Source: Rhodospirillaceae bacterium (GTDB lineage: Bacteria; Pseudomonadota; Alphaproteobacteria; UBA8366; Aestuariispiraceae). From it: a stretch of DNA of 56,287 nucleotides. The notes beneath the pieces are model-generated. The model ran no database searches, had not been told where the DNA came from, and saw only the letters and a program-made list of their open reading frames with translations. The translations under genes were made by a program, and so were the position numbers. Positions 25,846 through 35,597 of this stretch are shown in pieces. The stretch lies in the NCBI GenBank assembly GCA_002709955.1, contig PAQY01000009.1:1-56287 (forward strand). Direction: 5' to 3'. Positions within the stretch are counted from its first letter, which is position 1. The number at the start of each line of letters is the position of its first letter.

Positions 25846-26732
25846 AGCCGGGCGGAACCGTTCTGGTCACCGGGGCCAGCGGTTTTGTCGGGCGCGCGGT
25901 ATGCGCCGCATTGACCCGGGCTGGATACAAACCCCGTCCCGTTGGTCGCCATGATGTGGGCGAAATTCACCGCGGCACCGATTGGGGACAGGCCTTGCAG
26001 GACTGTCAGGCGGTGGTTCACCTTGCCGCGCGGGTTCATATCATGGGCCCAGACAGCGCCAAAGGGGAAGATGCGTTTCGAGAGGTCAATCTGCACGGGA
26101 CCGCCAATCTGGTGCGCCAGGCAGCAGATCGCGGCATTGGCCGGTTTGTTTTTATGAGCACGATAAAGGTTCTGGGCGAAAACGGGGTTGAAGTGACCCC
26201 AGACGACCCGCCCGCCCCGTTTGACGCCTATGCCGTCAGCAAGACAGAGGCGGAAGCCGCCGTGCGGGAATTGTCTGGTGACATGCAGACCGTCATTTTG
26301 CGCCCGCCCCTGGTCTATGGACCCGGTGTGAAGGCAAATTTTGATCGGTTGATGCATCTGGTCGCCAGCGGATGGCCGCTGCCCTTTGGTGCAATCGAAA
26401 ATCAGCGCAGCCTGATCTATATCGATAATCTGGCCGATGCGGTGCGCCATGCACTGACCTGTCATCCAGGCACCTATCACCCAAAAGACAGCCGTGATTT
26501 CAGCACGGCCAATCTTGTCCGCCTTCTGGCCCAGGGAATGGGGCGGCGTTGTCTCCTGCTGCCGGTTCCAGTCGCCCTGATGCGGGGCATGGGGCGTGTG
26601 ACCGGAACCTATCCGGCCGTTGCCCGCCTGACAGGCAGTTTCACCTCTAATGGTGCAATGGATGGGTGGGAACCGCCCGTGCCGGCAGAACAGGCCGTGT
26701 TGCAAACCGCGCGGGCCTTTGCCGGGTCGTAA
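25827..26732 (+). CDS. NAD-dependent epimerase/dehydratase (extended SDR)
   Basis: A 301-residue sugar-nucleotide SDR similar to UDP-glucose/UDP-GlcNAc 4-epimerases. It has the nucleotide motif VTGASGFVGRAV (about 13-24), the MSTIKVLGENG strand and the catalytic pair in DAYAVSKTEAE (Tyr-x3-Lys). The ATG at 25827 has GGAGG upstream and overlaps the WecA-like gene; an earlier in-frame start lies deep inside that gene and is rejected. WecA-SDR-CapD triplets like this supply and use an aminosugar, but the exact sugar cannot be read. Confidence 0.9.
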   Translation: MLDETLKPGGTVLVTGASGFVGRAVCAALTRAGYKPRPVGRHDVGEIHRGTDWGQALQDCQAVVHLAARVHIMGPDSAKGEDAFREVNLHGTANLVRQAADRGIGRFVFMSTIKVLGENGVEVTPDDPPAPFDAYAVSKTEAEAAVRELSGDMQTVILRPPLVYGPGVKANFDRLMHLVASGWPLPFGAIENQRSLIYIDNLADAVRHALTCHPGTYHPKDSRDFSTANLVRLLAQGMGRRCLLLPVPVALMRGMGRVTGTYPAVARLTGSFTSNGAMDGWEPPVPAEQAVLQTARAFAGS

Positions 26733-26791
26733 CGGTGCGGTAAACGAGTCAATCGCTTGCCTGGAAACACTTGCAAGGCTATACGCCAGTT

Positions 26792-28756
26792 ATGTTGGGC
26801 CTATTGAAACATAACCGCGCGCGCATCGCCTTCACCCATGACGTGATTATGGCGGCGTTGTCCTTTCCCCTATCGCTGTATCTGCGCATGGGGGATGGGA
26901 TTTTTATATTTGCGGGCAGCTATTTACTGCGCGGGACAATAATTTTCACGCTGATCGCCGCCGTGGTTTTCCTGACCAGTCGCCTGTACAAGGGGATCTG
27001 GCGCTACGCCTCCATCGATGACCTGGTTGCCATGACCAAGGCTGTGACCTTGATCGTGCTGATTTTTCTGCCCCTGATGTTTATCGTTGGGCGTCTGGAA
27101 TCGGTGCCCCGTTCCCTGCCCCTGATCAATTGGTTTGTGCTGTTGGCGATGCTGGGCGGGCCACGGTTTTTATATCGTGTCATGAAGGATCGCGGCATCC
27201 GCAAAGGATTGCTGAAAAGCCCGACGAAACAGGTTCCGATCTTGCTGGTCGGTGCCGGAGACGGGGCCGAACTGTTCCTGCGGGAATTGCGACGGGATGC
27301 CAACACGCCCTATTATCCGGTCGGCATTCTGGATGAAACCGGCGGTCGGGTCGGTCGGGAAATCCACAATGTGCCGGTTTTGGGTACGGTGGAGGATATC
27401 CAGGACGTGCTGAAGAAATGCACTCTGGCCCCACAAAAATTGGTCATTACCAAGGAAAACCTGGATGGGGCACTGGTGCGCCGTGTCATGGAAAAGGCGG
27501 AGGCCCATGGCCTGACCGTATCGCGTGCGCCGAAACTGACGGAATTGCGCGGCGGTCTGGAGTCTGATCGATTGGAAATCAAACCGGTCGCGGTAGAGGA
27601 CTTGTTGGGCCGCCCCCAGCAACCGCTGGATCGGGAAGCGATGAAAGCGCTGGTGCGGGGCCGGCGGGTTCTGATCACCGGGGCGGGGGGAACGATCGGA
27701 TCCGAATTGGTCAACCAGATCGCTGACAGCCATCCGTCGCATCTGTTCCTGTTCGATGCGTCGGAATATCAACTGTATCAGATTGATATGGCGATGGCGG
27801 AAAAACACCCCGATCTGCCCCGCGAAGCCGTTTTGGGCGATGTGCGCGACAAAATGCGGGTGCAGGACACCATGCAGCGGCTGCACCCCCAATTGGTATT
27901 TCATGCAGCGGCCCTGAAGCATGTGCCGATGGTTGAAGCAAACCCGCTGGAAGGCGTGCAGACCAATGCGCTGGGCAGTCGCATCGTCGCAGATGCCTGT
28001 CGTGCGGCGGGGGTCGATTGCATGGTGCAAATTTCTACGGACAAGGTTGTCAATCCGACCAATGTTATGGGCGCAACCAAGCGTGTGGCGGAATCCTATA
28101 TCCAGGCACTGGATCCGGTTTCCCGCGCCGAAGGTGGCACCCGCTATGTCGTCGTCCGGTTTGGCAATGTGCTGGGCTCCACCGGATCCGTGGTGCCGCT
28201 GTTCCGGCGTCAGTTACAGGCGGGCGGCCCCCTGACCGTCACCCATCCCGAGGTGACCCGGTATTTTATGACCGTGCGTGAAGCCGTCGAACTGGTGTTG
28301 CAGGCCGCTGTCGTCGGGACAGAGGATGCCGACGCCGCTGGCCGTATTTTCGTGCTGGATATGGGCCAGCCCATCAAGGTTCTGGATCTGGCCCGTCAGA
28401 TGATCCAGTTGGCCGGACTGCAACCTGATAAAGACATCCAGATCAAATTCACCGGATTGCGGCCCGGTGAAAAACTGTATGAAGAATTATTGCACGGTGG
28501 GGAAGCGGAATTGCCCACCCGTGCGCCGGGTATGACGCTGGCAGCCCCCCGAACCGGAAATCTGAAAGATCTGCAATCTGCCCTTGATGCGCTTGAAAAA
28601 GCTGCGCGGGCGGGACAGCGTGATACAGTGCTGCGCATTATGACCGATTTGGTGCCGGAATATACGCCAGATCCAGGGACGATGGCACCCGTCGCCCCGG
28701 ACCATGTTACTGCGGAACACGCCAATTCGGAATCGGGGCGTCCCCAGACCGACTGA
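26792..28756 (+). CDS. CapD/WbpM-type membrane nucleotide-sugar dehydratase
   Basis: A 654-residue polysaccharide-biosynthesis protein. Four N-terminal membrane spans (about 15-125) are followed by a nucleotide-binding region ([19 protein letters not shown]) and a C-terminal SDR domain with [15 protein letters not shown] (about 292) and the catalytic segment [17 protein letters not shown] (about 412-428), as in UDP-GlcNAc 4,6-dehydratases. A TTG seven codons upstream (26771) is an alternative start. It ends the polysaccharide cluster; purH follows 25 bases later on the same strand. Confidence 0.92.
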   Translation: MLGLLKHNRARIAFTHDVIMAALSFPLSLYLRMGDGIFIFAGSYLLRGTIIFTLIAAVVFLTSRLYKGIWRYASIDDLVAMTKAVTLIVLIFLPLMFIVGRLESVPRSLPLINWFVLLAMLGGPRFLYRVMKDRGIRKGLLKSPTKQVPILLVGAGDGAELFLRELRRDANTPYYPVGILDETGGRVGREIHNVPVLGTVEDIQDVLKKCTLAPQKLVITKENLDGALVRRVMEKAEAHGLTVSRAPKLTELRGGLESDRLEIKPVAVEDLLGRPQQPLDREAMKALVRGRRVLITGAGGTIGSELVNQIADSHPSHLFLFDASEYQLYQIDMAMAEKHPDLPREAVLGDVRDKMRVQDTMQRLHPQLVFHAAALKHVPMVEANPLEGVQTNALGSRIVADACRAAGVDCMVQISTDKVVNPTNVMGATKRVAESYIQALDPVSRAEGGTRYVVVRFGNVLGSTGSVVPLFRRQLQAGGPLTVTHPEVTRYFMTVREAVELVLQAAVVGTEDADAAGRIFVLDMGQPIKVLDLARQMIQLAGLQPDKDIQIKFTGLRPGEKLYEELLHGGEAELPTRAPGMTLAAPRTGNLKDLQSALDALEKAARAGQRDTVLRIMTDLVPEYTPDPGTMAPVAPDHVTAEHANSESGRPQTD

Positions 28757-28781
28757 CCTGACACGAAGGATACTGCTTACC

Positions 28782-30338
28782 ATGACCGATATGCCGATAC
28801 ACCGCGCCTTGATCTCTGTTTCCAACAAGACCGGGCTGGTGGAATTTGCTCAAGGCTTGGCGCGCCATAAGGTGCGCCTGCTGTCGACGGGCGGATCCGC
28901 GAAGGTATTGAAAGAGGCTGGTCTGGCCGTGACCGAAGTATCGGATCACACTGGATTTCCAGAAATCATGGACGGGCGCGTGAAAACGCTGCACCCCTCT
29001 ATCCATGGCGGAATCCTGGCCCGTCGGGATGATCCCAAGCATCGGGTTGCGATGGAAACCCATTCCATCGCCCCCATCGATATGGTGGTGGTGAACCTTT
29101 ATCCGTTTGCCGAGACGGTCGCATCCGGGGCCAGCTATGAAGAATGTATCGAAAATATTGATATCGGCGGGCCCGCGATGATTCGGGCGGCGGCGAAAAA
29201 CCATGAATGCGTGACCGTCAGCACCGATCCGGCTGAATATGAAAGCATCCTCAAGGCGATGGATGACAATGACAGCAGCACGCCCCTGGAACTGCGTCAG
29301 TTTCTGGCGCGGGAGGCCTATTCCCGCACCGCCGCCTATGACAGTGCGATTGCCAGCTGGTTCGCGTCACAACAGGGGGAACATTGGCCCAAGCGTCTGG
29401 CGGTCGCCGGTCGCCGGTCGCTGAAACTGCGCTATGGCGAGAACCCGCATCAGCAGGCCGCCCTGTACACCCGTGCGGGCGACCATCGCCCCGGTGTTGC
29501 CAATTGTGAGCAATTGCAGGGCAAGGAACTCAGCTATAACAACATCAATGACGCGGATGCGGCGTTTGAATTGGCTGCGGAATTCGAAGAACCGACGGTT
29601 GTGATCGTCAAACATGCCAATCCCTGTGGCGTCGCCAGTGGTGAAACCTTAGCGGATGCTTGGGATGGGGCCCTGGCCTGTGACCCGGTATCGGCCTTTG
29701 GCGGCATCGTTGCGGTCAATCGGTCCGTTAATCTGGATCTGGCATTGAAGCTGAAGGAATTGTTTCTTGAGGTGGTAATCGCCCCGGAATTTGGGTCCCG
29801 TGCCCGCGAAACCCTGGGACAGAAGCCCAATCTGCGTCTGTTGCGTACCGGCACCATGCCTGATCCCAAGGCCATGCGAAATCGTCTGTCCTCTGTTGCA
29901 GGTGGCATCCTGATCCAATCTGCTGACAGCGGGCGTGTTTCCCTAAAGGACCTGAAAGTGGTGACCAAGCGCAGCCCGACCGATAAGGAATTATCAGATC
30001 TGATGTTCGCCTGGCGGGTTGCCAAGCACGTCAAATCCAACGCCATCGTCTATGCAAGAGACAATGCCACGGTCGGCATTGGTGCGGGCCAGATGAGCCG
30101 TGTCGACAGCGCGCGGATTGCCGCCCAGAAGTCTTCTGAACAGCAAGGCACAAAGGATTCTGTTGTTGCCTCGGACGCTTTCTTTCCCTTTGCAGATGGT
30201 CTGTTGGAAGCCATCAAGGCCGGGGCGACGGCTGCCATCCAGCCCGGCGGCTCCATGCGCGACGAAGAAGTCATCGCCGCCGCTGACGAGGCAGGAATCG
30301 CCATGGTCTTCACCGGCATGCGCCATTTCCGGCACTGA
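28782..30338 (+). CDS. purH: Bifunctional AICAR transformylase/IMP cyclohydrolase
   Basis: A 518-residue enzyme for the last two steps of IMP synthesis. The N-terminal MGS-like cyclohydrolase ([43 protein letters not shown]) is followed by the AICAR transformylase, with the [12 protein letters not shown] motif and the C-terminal [12 protein letters not shown]. The chosen ATG has a GAAGGA site rather far upstream; an ATG three codons later is possible. It probably shares transcription with the polysaccharide genes upstream, or has a promoter inside capD. Confidence 0.97.
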   Translation: MTDMPIHRALISVSNKTGLVEFAQGLARHKVRLLSTGGSAKVLKEAGLAVTEVSDHTGFPEIMDGRVKTLHPSIHGGILARRDDPKHRVAMETHSIAPIDMVVVNLYPFAETVASGASYEECIENIDIGGPAMIRAAAKNHECVTVSTDPAEYESILKAMDDNDSSTPLELRQFLAREAYSRTAAYDSAIASWFASQQGEHWPKRLAVAGRRSLKLRYGENPHQQAALYTRAGDHRPGVANCEQLQGKELSYNNINDADAAFELAAEFEEPTVVIVKHANPCGVASGETLADAWDGALACDPVSAFGGIVAVNRSVNLDLALKLKELFLEVVIAPEFGSRARETLGQKPNLRLLRTGTMPDPKAMRNRLSSVAGGILIQSADSGRVSLKDLKVVTKRSPTDKELSDLMFAWRVAKHVKSNAIVYARDNATVGIGAGQMSRVDSARIAAQKSSEQQGTKDSVVASDAFFPFADGLLEAIKAGATAAIQPGGSMRDEEVIAAADEAGIAMVFTGMRHFRH

Positions 30339-30357
30339 TATCTGTTAGGCAATTGCC

Positions 30358-31236
30358 ATGGGTGAGGTCAAAGCGACGCTGATCGGGTTTTCGGCGATTG
30401 TCATGTGGGGCGCGCTGGCTGTGTTCACGACCTGGACCGGGGGCATTCCGCCCTTTCAGCTTGTCGGGATGACATTTACCATCGCGTTCCTGTTGATGCT
30501 GGCGAAATGGCTGTGGCGGGGGGAGGCGATTGGTGCCCATCTGCGCCAGCCTGTCCGGGTCTGGATTTTTGGCACGGCGGGCCTGTTTGGCTATCATTTC
30601 TTTTACTTCATGGCCCTGAAGAATGCCCCGGCGGTGGAGGCAAGCCTGATCGCCTATCTGTGGCCGCTGTTGATCGTGGTCTTTTCCGCCCTTCTGCCAG
30701 GGTCGGAACGGTTGGGCTGGCATCATATCGTGGGGGTATTGTTGGGGCTTGGCGGGTGCGTATTACTGGTGACCGATGGGGGGTCGGTCCGTTTCAAGGA
30801 TCAATATCTGCTGGGCTATCTGTCGGCTGCGGCCTGCGCCCTGACCTGGTCCAGCTATTCGGTTGGATCGCGCTATTTTGGTAAGGTGCCGACCGATGCC
30901 GTGGGCTGGTTCTGTGCCGCTACGGCGATTGGCGGATTTGTCTGTCATGGCCTGTTTGAAACCTGGATCCAGCCGGAAACGCCGCTGATCTGGAGTGCAA
31001 TCCTGCTGTTGGGGTTGGGGCCGGTCGGGGCGGCGTTCTTTGCCTGGGATATCGGGATGAAGCGCGGCAATATCAGGACTTTGGGGGCCTTGAGCTACAT
31101 GGCCCCGCTATTATCTGCGATCCTGTTGGTGGTGGCGGGACAGGCCAGCGTCAGTCTGGTTCTGGCCCTGGCCTGTGTGGCCATTGTCGCTGGTGCCCTG
31201 TTGGCGGCAAAAGACATGATCCGTCGCCGCATATAA
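30358..31236 (+). CDS. EamA/DMT family transporter (YddG-like exporter)
   Basis: A 292-residue inner-membrane protein with ten predicted spans in two EamA repeats (about 5-135 and 150-285), as in drug/metabolite transporters. The [17 protein letters not shown] start and the [19 protein letters not shown] segment resemble the YddG branch, which exports aromatic amino acids. The substrate cannot be read with certainty. It starts 19 bases after purH and is probably co-transcribed with it and the next gene. Confidence 0.88.
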   Translation: MGEVKATLIGFSAIVMWGALAVFTTWTGGIPPFQLVGMTFTIAFLLMLAKWLWRGEAIGAHLRQPVRVWIFGTAGLFGYHFFYFMALKNAPAVEASLIAYLWPLLIVVFSALLPGSERLGWHHIVGVLLGLGGCVLLVTDGGSVRFKDQYLLGYLSAAACALTWSSYSVGSRYFGKVPTDAVGWFCAATAIGGFVCHGLFETWIQPETPLIWSAILLLGLGPVGAAFFAWDIGMKRGNIRTLGALSYMAPLLSAILLVVAGQASVSLVLALACVAIVAGALLAAKDMIRRRI

Positions 31237-31278
31237 GGAATTCTTGCAGTCCCAGGTGGAACAAGATCAGATTGGGCC

Positions 31279-32001
31279 ATGGAAAAAGACATGTCGACAG
31301 ACAATGCCGCCAAGACCTGCCGCCTGCTGGTGCGGGCGACAGACAGGGCTGTCCTGTCCACCAAATTGCCCGACACGGGGGAGCCCTATGGCTCCCTTGT
31401 TCTGATTGCTTCGACGCCCAGGGGGGAGCCGTTGCTGTTGCTCAGTGACCTGGCCGAACATACGAAAAATTTGAAGGCTGATCCGCGGGTCTCGCTGTTG
31501 ATCGATGGAACGGTCGGGCTGGATAACCCCCTGACCGGGGCCAGGGTCAGCCTGCAGGGGCGGATAGAAGCGGACGATGATGATCTGCTGGCCCGCACCC
31601 GCTATATTCGACGGCACCCCTCTGCCCGGCTGTATGCGGGATTTAAGGATTTCTCGCTCTATCGTCTGATTCCGGATCGGGCCCATCTGGTGGCTGGGTT
31701 CGGGCGCATAACCTGGACACAGGATGTGCTGTTTACGGGCGATTGTCAGGATTTGGCGGACGCGGAGGCTGAAATACTGGCGCATATGAACAGCGATCAT
31801 CTGGATGCGGTGGGCCTGTATGCAAATCGCTTGCTGAAGCGTCCGGGCGTTGGGTGGTTTCTGACAGGCATCGACCCGGAAGGGTGTGATTTGCGTCGGG
31901 GCGGCGACTGTGCGCGTCTGAATTTTGAAACGACTGTAAGCGATGCAGAGGGGGTGCGACGGGAATTTATACGTCTGGTTCAATTGGCGCGATCTGTGTA
32001 A
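31279..32001 (+). CDS. HugZ-like pyridoxamine 5'-phosphate oxidase-fold protein with DUF2470
   Basis: A 240-residue protein. The N-terminal FMN-binding split barrel (about 15-150) contains LVRATDRAVLSTKLPDTGEP and PLLLLSDLAEHTKNLKADPR, and the C-terminal DUF2470 domain (about 165-240) has the HMNSDHLDAV motif. This two-domain form occurs in haem-degrading HugZ and in putative flavin reductases. Whether this copy binds haem or flavin is not shown. Start at 31279 or at an ATG four codons later, which has GGAAAA just upstream. Confidence 0.87.
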   Translation: MEKDMSTDNAAKTCRLLVRATDRAVLSTKLPDTGEPYGSLVLIASTPRGEPLLLLSDLAEHTKNLKADPRVSLLIDGTVGLDNPLTGARVSLQGRIEADDDDLLARTRYIRRHPSARLYAGFKDFSLYRLIPDRAHLVAGFGRITWTQDVLFTGDCQDLADAEAEILAHMNSDHLDAVGLYANRLLKRPGVGWFLTGIDPEGCDLRRGGDCARLNFETTVSDAEGVRREFIRLVQLARSV

Positions 32002-32288
32002 GAAAATGCCGAAAAATGCGGCATTCCAGACTCGCCATTCTGGGTCGCGACTTGTATAAACGTCGCCCCGGCATGCTGATCAGGTGGGGGGTGAGGCAGC
32101 AAGGCTTTCACCCGTGTTGGATAGGGCGACACCATAGAGGCTGTGACCTCATCAGGTGTGCGTCTATAATTGAAGCGTAGGCAACAAAAGCGTCGGCTAA
32201 AGGCTCGCAAACTGTCAAATCCCGGTCTCAGATCGCGATAGTCCAGGTTAGCGAAATCCTGTCAGGCGCGACCATGGAGGAATATTTG

Positions 32289-33893
32289 GTGTCCGAGAAA
32301 ATCATCTCCCGCAGCTCCTATGGGCTTGGTAAACACGGTATCGTCAATGCGGCGGTGCAGCACTGGAATCTGGGCACGGAGGCGCTGTACGAAGCGACTG
32401 TGCGCCTAGGACTGGGCACGATTACCAAGGGCGGTGCGCTGGCCTGCCAGACCGGCAAATATACCGGGCGCTCCCCGAATGATAAATTCATCCTGGAAGA
32501 GGCGAATACCAAGGACAGCATCTGGTGGGGCAAGGTCAATAAGCCGATCAATCAGGACCGGTTCGACCGCCTGCATGCCATGACCTCGGTCTATCTGCAA
32601 AATCGTGATCTGTATGTTCAGGACCTCTATGCCGGGGCGGATCCGGCCTATCGGTTGAAGGTGCGGGTGATCTCTGAGAGCCCCTGGCACGCCCTGTTCG
32701 CGCGCAACATGTTCATCGTTCCAGAACCCGAAGCCCTGGCGGATTTCGTGCCCGATGCGACGATCCTGCACGCGCCCTTCATGAATGCGCTGCCAGAGCG
32801 GGACGGCACCAATTCCGAATGTTTCATCCTGGCCGACCTGAACCGCAAACTGGTTCTGATCGGGGGCAGCCAATATGCCGGGGAAATCAAGAAATCCGTC
32901 TTCTCCCTGATGAATTACATCCTGCCGGAAAAGGGTGTTCTGCCGATGCATTGCTCCGCCAATATTGGTGTTAAGGGCGATGTTGCGGTGTTCTTCGGGC
33001 TCAGCGGGACCGGAAAGACGACCCTGTCGGCGGATGGATCACGCACGTTGATCGGCGATGATGAACATGGCTGGTCCGACAATGGCGTCTTCAATTTCGA
33101 AGGCGGTTGCTATGCCAAGGTGATCAATCTCAGCCAGCAGGCAGAACCAGAGATTTTCGCCACCACTCAGCGCTTCGGCACGATCCTGGAAAATGTCGTG
33201 TTCGACCCGCTGACTCGCGAATGCGACCTGTTTGATGGATCGCTTGCGGAAAACACGCGTGCCTCTTACCCGATTGATTTTATTCCGAATATTGAAGTGT
33301 CGGGCATGGGGGGACAGCCGCAGAATATCGTCATGCTGACCGCCGATGCCTTTGGTGTCCTGCCGCCCATCTCTCAGCTGACACCAGAACAGGCAATGTA
33401 TCATTTCCTCAGCGGCTATACCGCCCGCGTGGCGGGGACGGAGCGGGGCGTGACCGAGCCTCAGGCGACCTTCTCCACCTGTTTCGGGGCCCCTTTCATG
33501 CCGCGCCATCCCACCGTCTATGCCAAGATGCTGGGGGAGAAAATGGCAAAGACCGGTGCGCGCTGCTGGCTGGTTAATACCGGATGGTCCGGCGGGCAAT
33601 ATGGTGTCGGCAAGCGCATGTCGATCCAATATACCCGCGCCATGCTCAGCGCTGCGATCGAGGGCAAACTGGCCTCCGTCGCCAAGGTTCAGGATCCCAA
33701 TTTCGGCCTGCTGGTCCCCGAAAACTGCCCGGACGTTCCCAATGACGTGTTGCAGCCTAAGACCACCTGGACCGATGGTGGGGCCTATGATTCGACGGCA
33801 CAAAACCTGCGCGGCCTGTTCCAGAACAATTTCAAACAGTTCGAAACCGATGTTTCCGACGACATCAAAAAAGCCGGCATCTACGCCGCCTGA
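32289..33893 (+). CDS. pckA: Phosphoenolpyruvate carboxykinase (ATP)
   Basis: A 534-residue PckA that converts oxaloacetate to phosphoenolpyruvate at the start of gluconeogenesis. The P-loop GLSGTGKTTLSAD, the NFEGGCYAK metal site and the LVNTGWSGGQYGVGKR segment are diagnostic. An ATG lies at 32274, but GGAGG inside those first codons stands 7 bases before a GTG at 32289, giving MSEKIISRSSYG, the usual N-terminus; I take the GTG. The upstream 270-base gap (32002-32273) holds no recognised element, and a terminator follows. Confidence 0.96.
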   Translation: MSEKIISRSSYGLGKHGIVNAAVQHWNLGTEALYEATVRLGLGTITKGGALACQTGKYTGRSPNDKFILEEANTKDSIWWGKVNKPINQDRFDRLHAMTSVYLQNRDLYVQDLYAGADPAYRLKVRVISESPWHALFARNMFIVPEPEALADFVPDATILHAPFMNALPERDGTNSECFILADLNRKLVLIGGSQYAGEIKKSVFSLMNYILPEKGVLPMHCSANIGVKGDVAVFFGLSGTGKTTLSADGSRTLIGDDEHGWSDNGVFNFEGGCYAKVINLSQQAEPEIFATTQRFGTILENVVFDPLTRECDLFDGSLAENTRASYPIDFIPNIEVSGMGGQPQNIVMLTADAFGVLPPISQLTPEQAMYHFLSGYTARVAGTERGVTEPQATFSTCFGAPFMPRHPTVYAKMLGEKMAKTGARCWLVNTGWSGGQYGVGKRMSIQYTRAMLSAAIEGKLASVAKVQDPNFGLLVPENCPDVPNDVLQPKTTWTDGGAYDSTAQNLRGLFQNNFKQFETDVSDDIKKAGIYAA

Positions 33894-33920
33894 TTGATGT
33901 AAGACTCACTACAGCAACTC

Positions 33921-33947
33921 GCCCGGGCCAAGGTCCGGGCGTTTTTG
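33921..33947 (+). terminator. Rho-independent terminator of pckA
   Basis: GCCCGG (33921-33926) pairs with CCGGGC (33935-33940) around an 8-base loop and is followed by GTTTTTG. It lies 28 bases after the pckA stop and separates it from the convergent accessory locus. Confidence 0.85.
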
Positions 33948-33973
33948 TTAGGGTCTCATTCAAACTCCAGCCG

Positions 33974-34723
33974 TCAGCGGTTCTTGAGGACGTCGACCAG
34001 TTCATAGGGCGTCTTGCGGGGGCCGCCGATGAAGTCGGGAACTTCCCAACCTGCGCATTCATACATCCAAGCTAATTCTAAGGGCTGTTTGCATCTATCG
34101 GACTCGGTCCCCCAGTAAGAATCTAAATCATGGATCAGCTGATCCAATCCACCTGAAAGTTCGATAATGCGATCAATAAAATCCGGTTCGCCGCCCAACA
34201 TGGTATAGAAATCCAGATCCGTGCAGGTTCCCCAGCTTTCCTCGCGCGAGAACATGAAGCCGCCTGCGCCTTTCGTAATGAGAAGATCATAGGAAAAGGC
34301 CATGTCGCCATTTATGGAACCGGGTGGGGTGGCGATCGCACCAATGTCTGACCATCGCGTAAAGACAGGCAGATGGAGAACCTCGTCAATTTCCCGCTCT
34401 ATCAGGGCGATCCAAAGCGGTCGCATAACATCCCAGACCTCAAAGGATTCCCCGTCATCGAAATGCATAAACCGTTGCGGCAAATCTTTTGGGCCCCCCG
34501 TTTGGGGTGCTTCACTCAGCATCGATTCATAGGCGCACCCGCAGATCGCGATGCATTTCCAATCTGGATTGTTAAAGAACGGTAGCAAGGGATCATTCTT
34601 TGTGAATAGGCGCGATTGATTTTGCGGCACGAAAATGCGCTCCTTTGCCGCCCGAAACAACACATCCGCCTCTTCCACCGTATAGGCCCGAAAGTAACGG
34701 TCATTCTCAAACTCGACTTTCAT
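33974..34723 (-). CDS. Immunity-like protein B (249 residues), related to the 259-residue neighbour
   Basis: A soluble, acidic 249-residue protein without signal peptide. It is clearly related to the product of 35598-36377: both begin MK(V/I)E and share RxFxxxExxxLF near the start, then (I/V)FVP, FNNP(D/N)WK, LWxxLxERExDEV-like and SREESWG/SREGDWG, and GGEPDFIDRIIELSGG versus GGEPEFMDRVIELAGG. No known family is recalled. As the last gene of the locus after a toxin-like gene, an immunity role is the best inference. Confidence 0.6.
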   Translation of the reverse strand: MKVEFENDRYFRAYTVEEADVLFRAAKERIFVPQNQSRLFTKNDPLLPFFNNPDWKCIAICGCAYESMLSEAPQTGGPKDLPQRFMHFDDGESFEVWDVMRPLWIALIEREIDEVLHLPVFTRWSDIGAIATPPGSINGDMAFSYDLLITKGAGGFMFSREESWGTCTDLDFYTMLGGEPDFIDRIIELSGGLDQLIHDLDSYWGTESDRCKQPLELAWMYECAGWEVPDFIGGPRKTPYELVDVLKNR

Positions 34724-34824
34724 TTTCCGGCCCTTTCGTATCGTATTTTCAGGTGGTGTTTAGGACACAACAGGTGCTTTCGCTGAACTTAAAACTTAGG
34801 CGTTGGAGCAGCCATCCTTAATGG

Positions 34825-35391
34825 CTATTGCGATGACTCGCGGGCAAAGCGCCCGCCTTTGAGAATGAGTTCTTCGGCAAAGCCGCATTCGTCTGGGTCC
34901 ATGAGTTCTGGGACAGCTAATTTTTTCCCGTTCTTGCCAAAGGAGACCATGAAATCAGAGAAGTCTGCCCCTTCTGCTTGGCGACGTTTAAATATTATGT
35001 ATGTAATATGCTGAGTCATATAAAATGCACTCTCTTCGAATTCACCGCCATATTTAGGAAGATGCTCATCGGGTAGGTAATAGCTGATTTGTACGTAAAC
35101 TTTTTTGTTCTTTACTTTGATAAAGCCGTTTTCCTCAAAACGCCTAAGATCTTCTCCATAAGATTCCCTCACAAGTTCCCAAGCCTCATCAGAGAGATCG
35201 CCTGACATCAGATGCAAGTCATCTACGGTCTGCGGTGGTACTCGGAAGTAATTTCTACAGGCAGGATGAAATGCCACAAACGGCACATTATTGATAATCC
35301 ATTGAGCAGAGAAGTATCCTGAAACAAGAATGGTACCAAGGAATAGCAAGAGCCATGCGCGCCCAATATCTGTTTCAGGATATAGTCTCAT
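34825..35391 (-). CDS. Single-span membrane protein of the accessory locus, 188 residues
   Basis: One N-terminal membrane span, WLLLFLGTILVSGYFSAQWI (about residues 13-32), anchors a 150-residue domain that should face the periplasm. The domain is Tyr/Phe-rich and charged (KVKNKKVYVQISYYLP, MTQHITYIIFKRRQ). Its DNA is A+T-richer than the surrounding core genes, suggesting recent arrival. No family is recognised. A GAAGGG-like ribosome site precedes the ATG. Standing between two immunity-like genes, it may itself be an immunity or accessory protein. Confidence 0.6.
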   Translation of the reverse strand: MRLYPETDIGRAWLLLFLGTILVSGYFSAQWIINNVPFVAFHPACRNYFRVPPQTVDDLHLMSGDLSDEAWELVRESYGEDLRRFEENGFIKVKNKKVYVQISYYLPDEHLPKYGGEFEESAFYMTQHITYIIFKRRQAEGADFSDFMVSFGKNGKKLAVPELMDPDECGFAEELILKGGRFARESSQ

Positions 35392-35406
35392 AGAATACAG
35401 CCCTTC

Positions 35407-35577
35407 TTAGTCTCGGTCTGTCCAAACGAATGCTTCCGGTTTCAGTTTGCCCTCTTTAATTTTAAAGGTGGCTGTCAAATCTTGCTGCCATGTGGCGGAA
35501 TTGCGGTATTCTCGGGCCGGCCCATGGTCGCGTGCGGATTCAGGCAGTGCTGATGAACTGCCGCCTGCCGGAAGCAT
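35407..35577 (-). CDS. Small orphan frame (56 residues), possibly a displaced C-terminal fragment
   Basis: The frame MLPAGGSSSALPESARDHGP onward ends with TFKIKEGKLKPEAFVWTDRD and stops 15 bases before the membrane-protein start. The frame is open a further 8 codons upstream, almost to the end of the preceding gene. There is no ribosome site before the ATG. The C-terminal 30 residues look like genuine protein. It could be the tail of a former gene or an orphan toxin cassette; alternatively it is chance. Confidence 0.35.
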   Translation of the reverse strand: MLPAGGSSSALPESARDHGPAREYRNSATWQQDLTATFKIKEGKLKPEAFVWTDRD

Positions 35578-35597
35578 ATTAGAGCACGCATCTGAAC

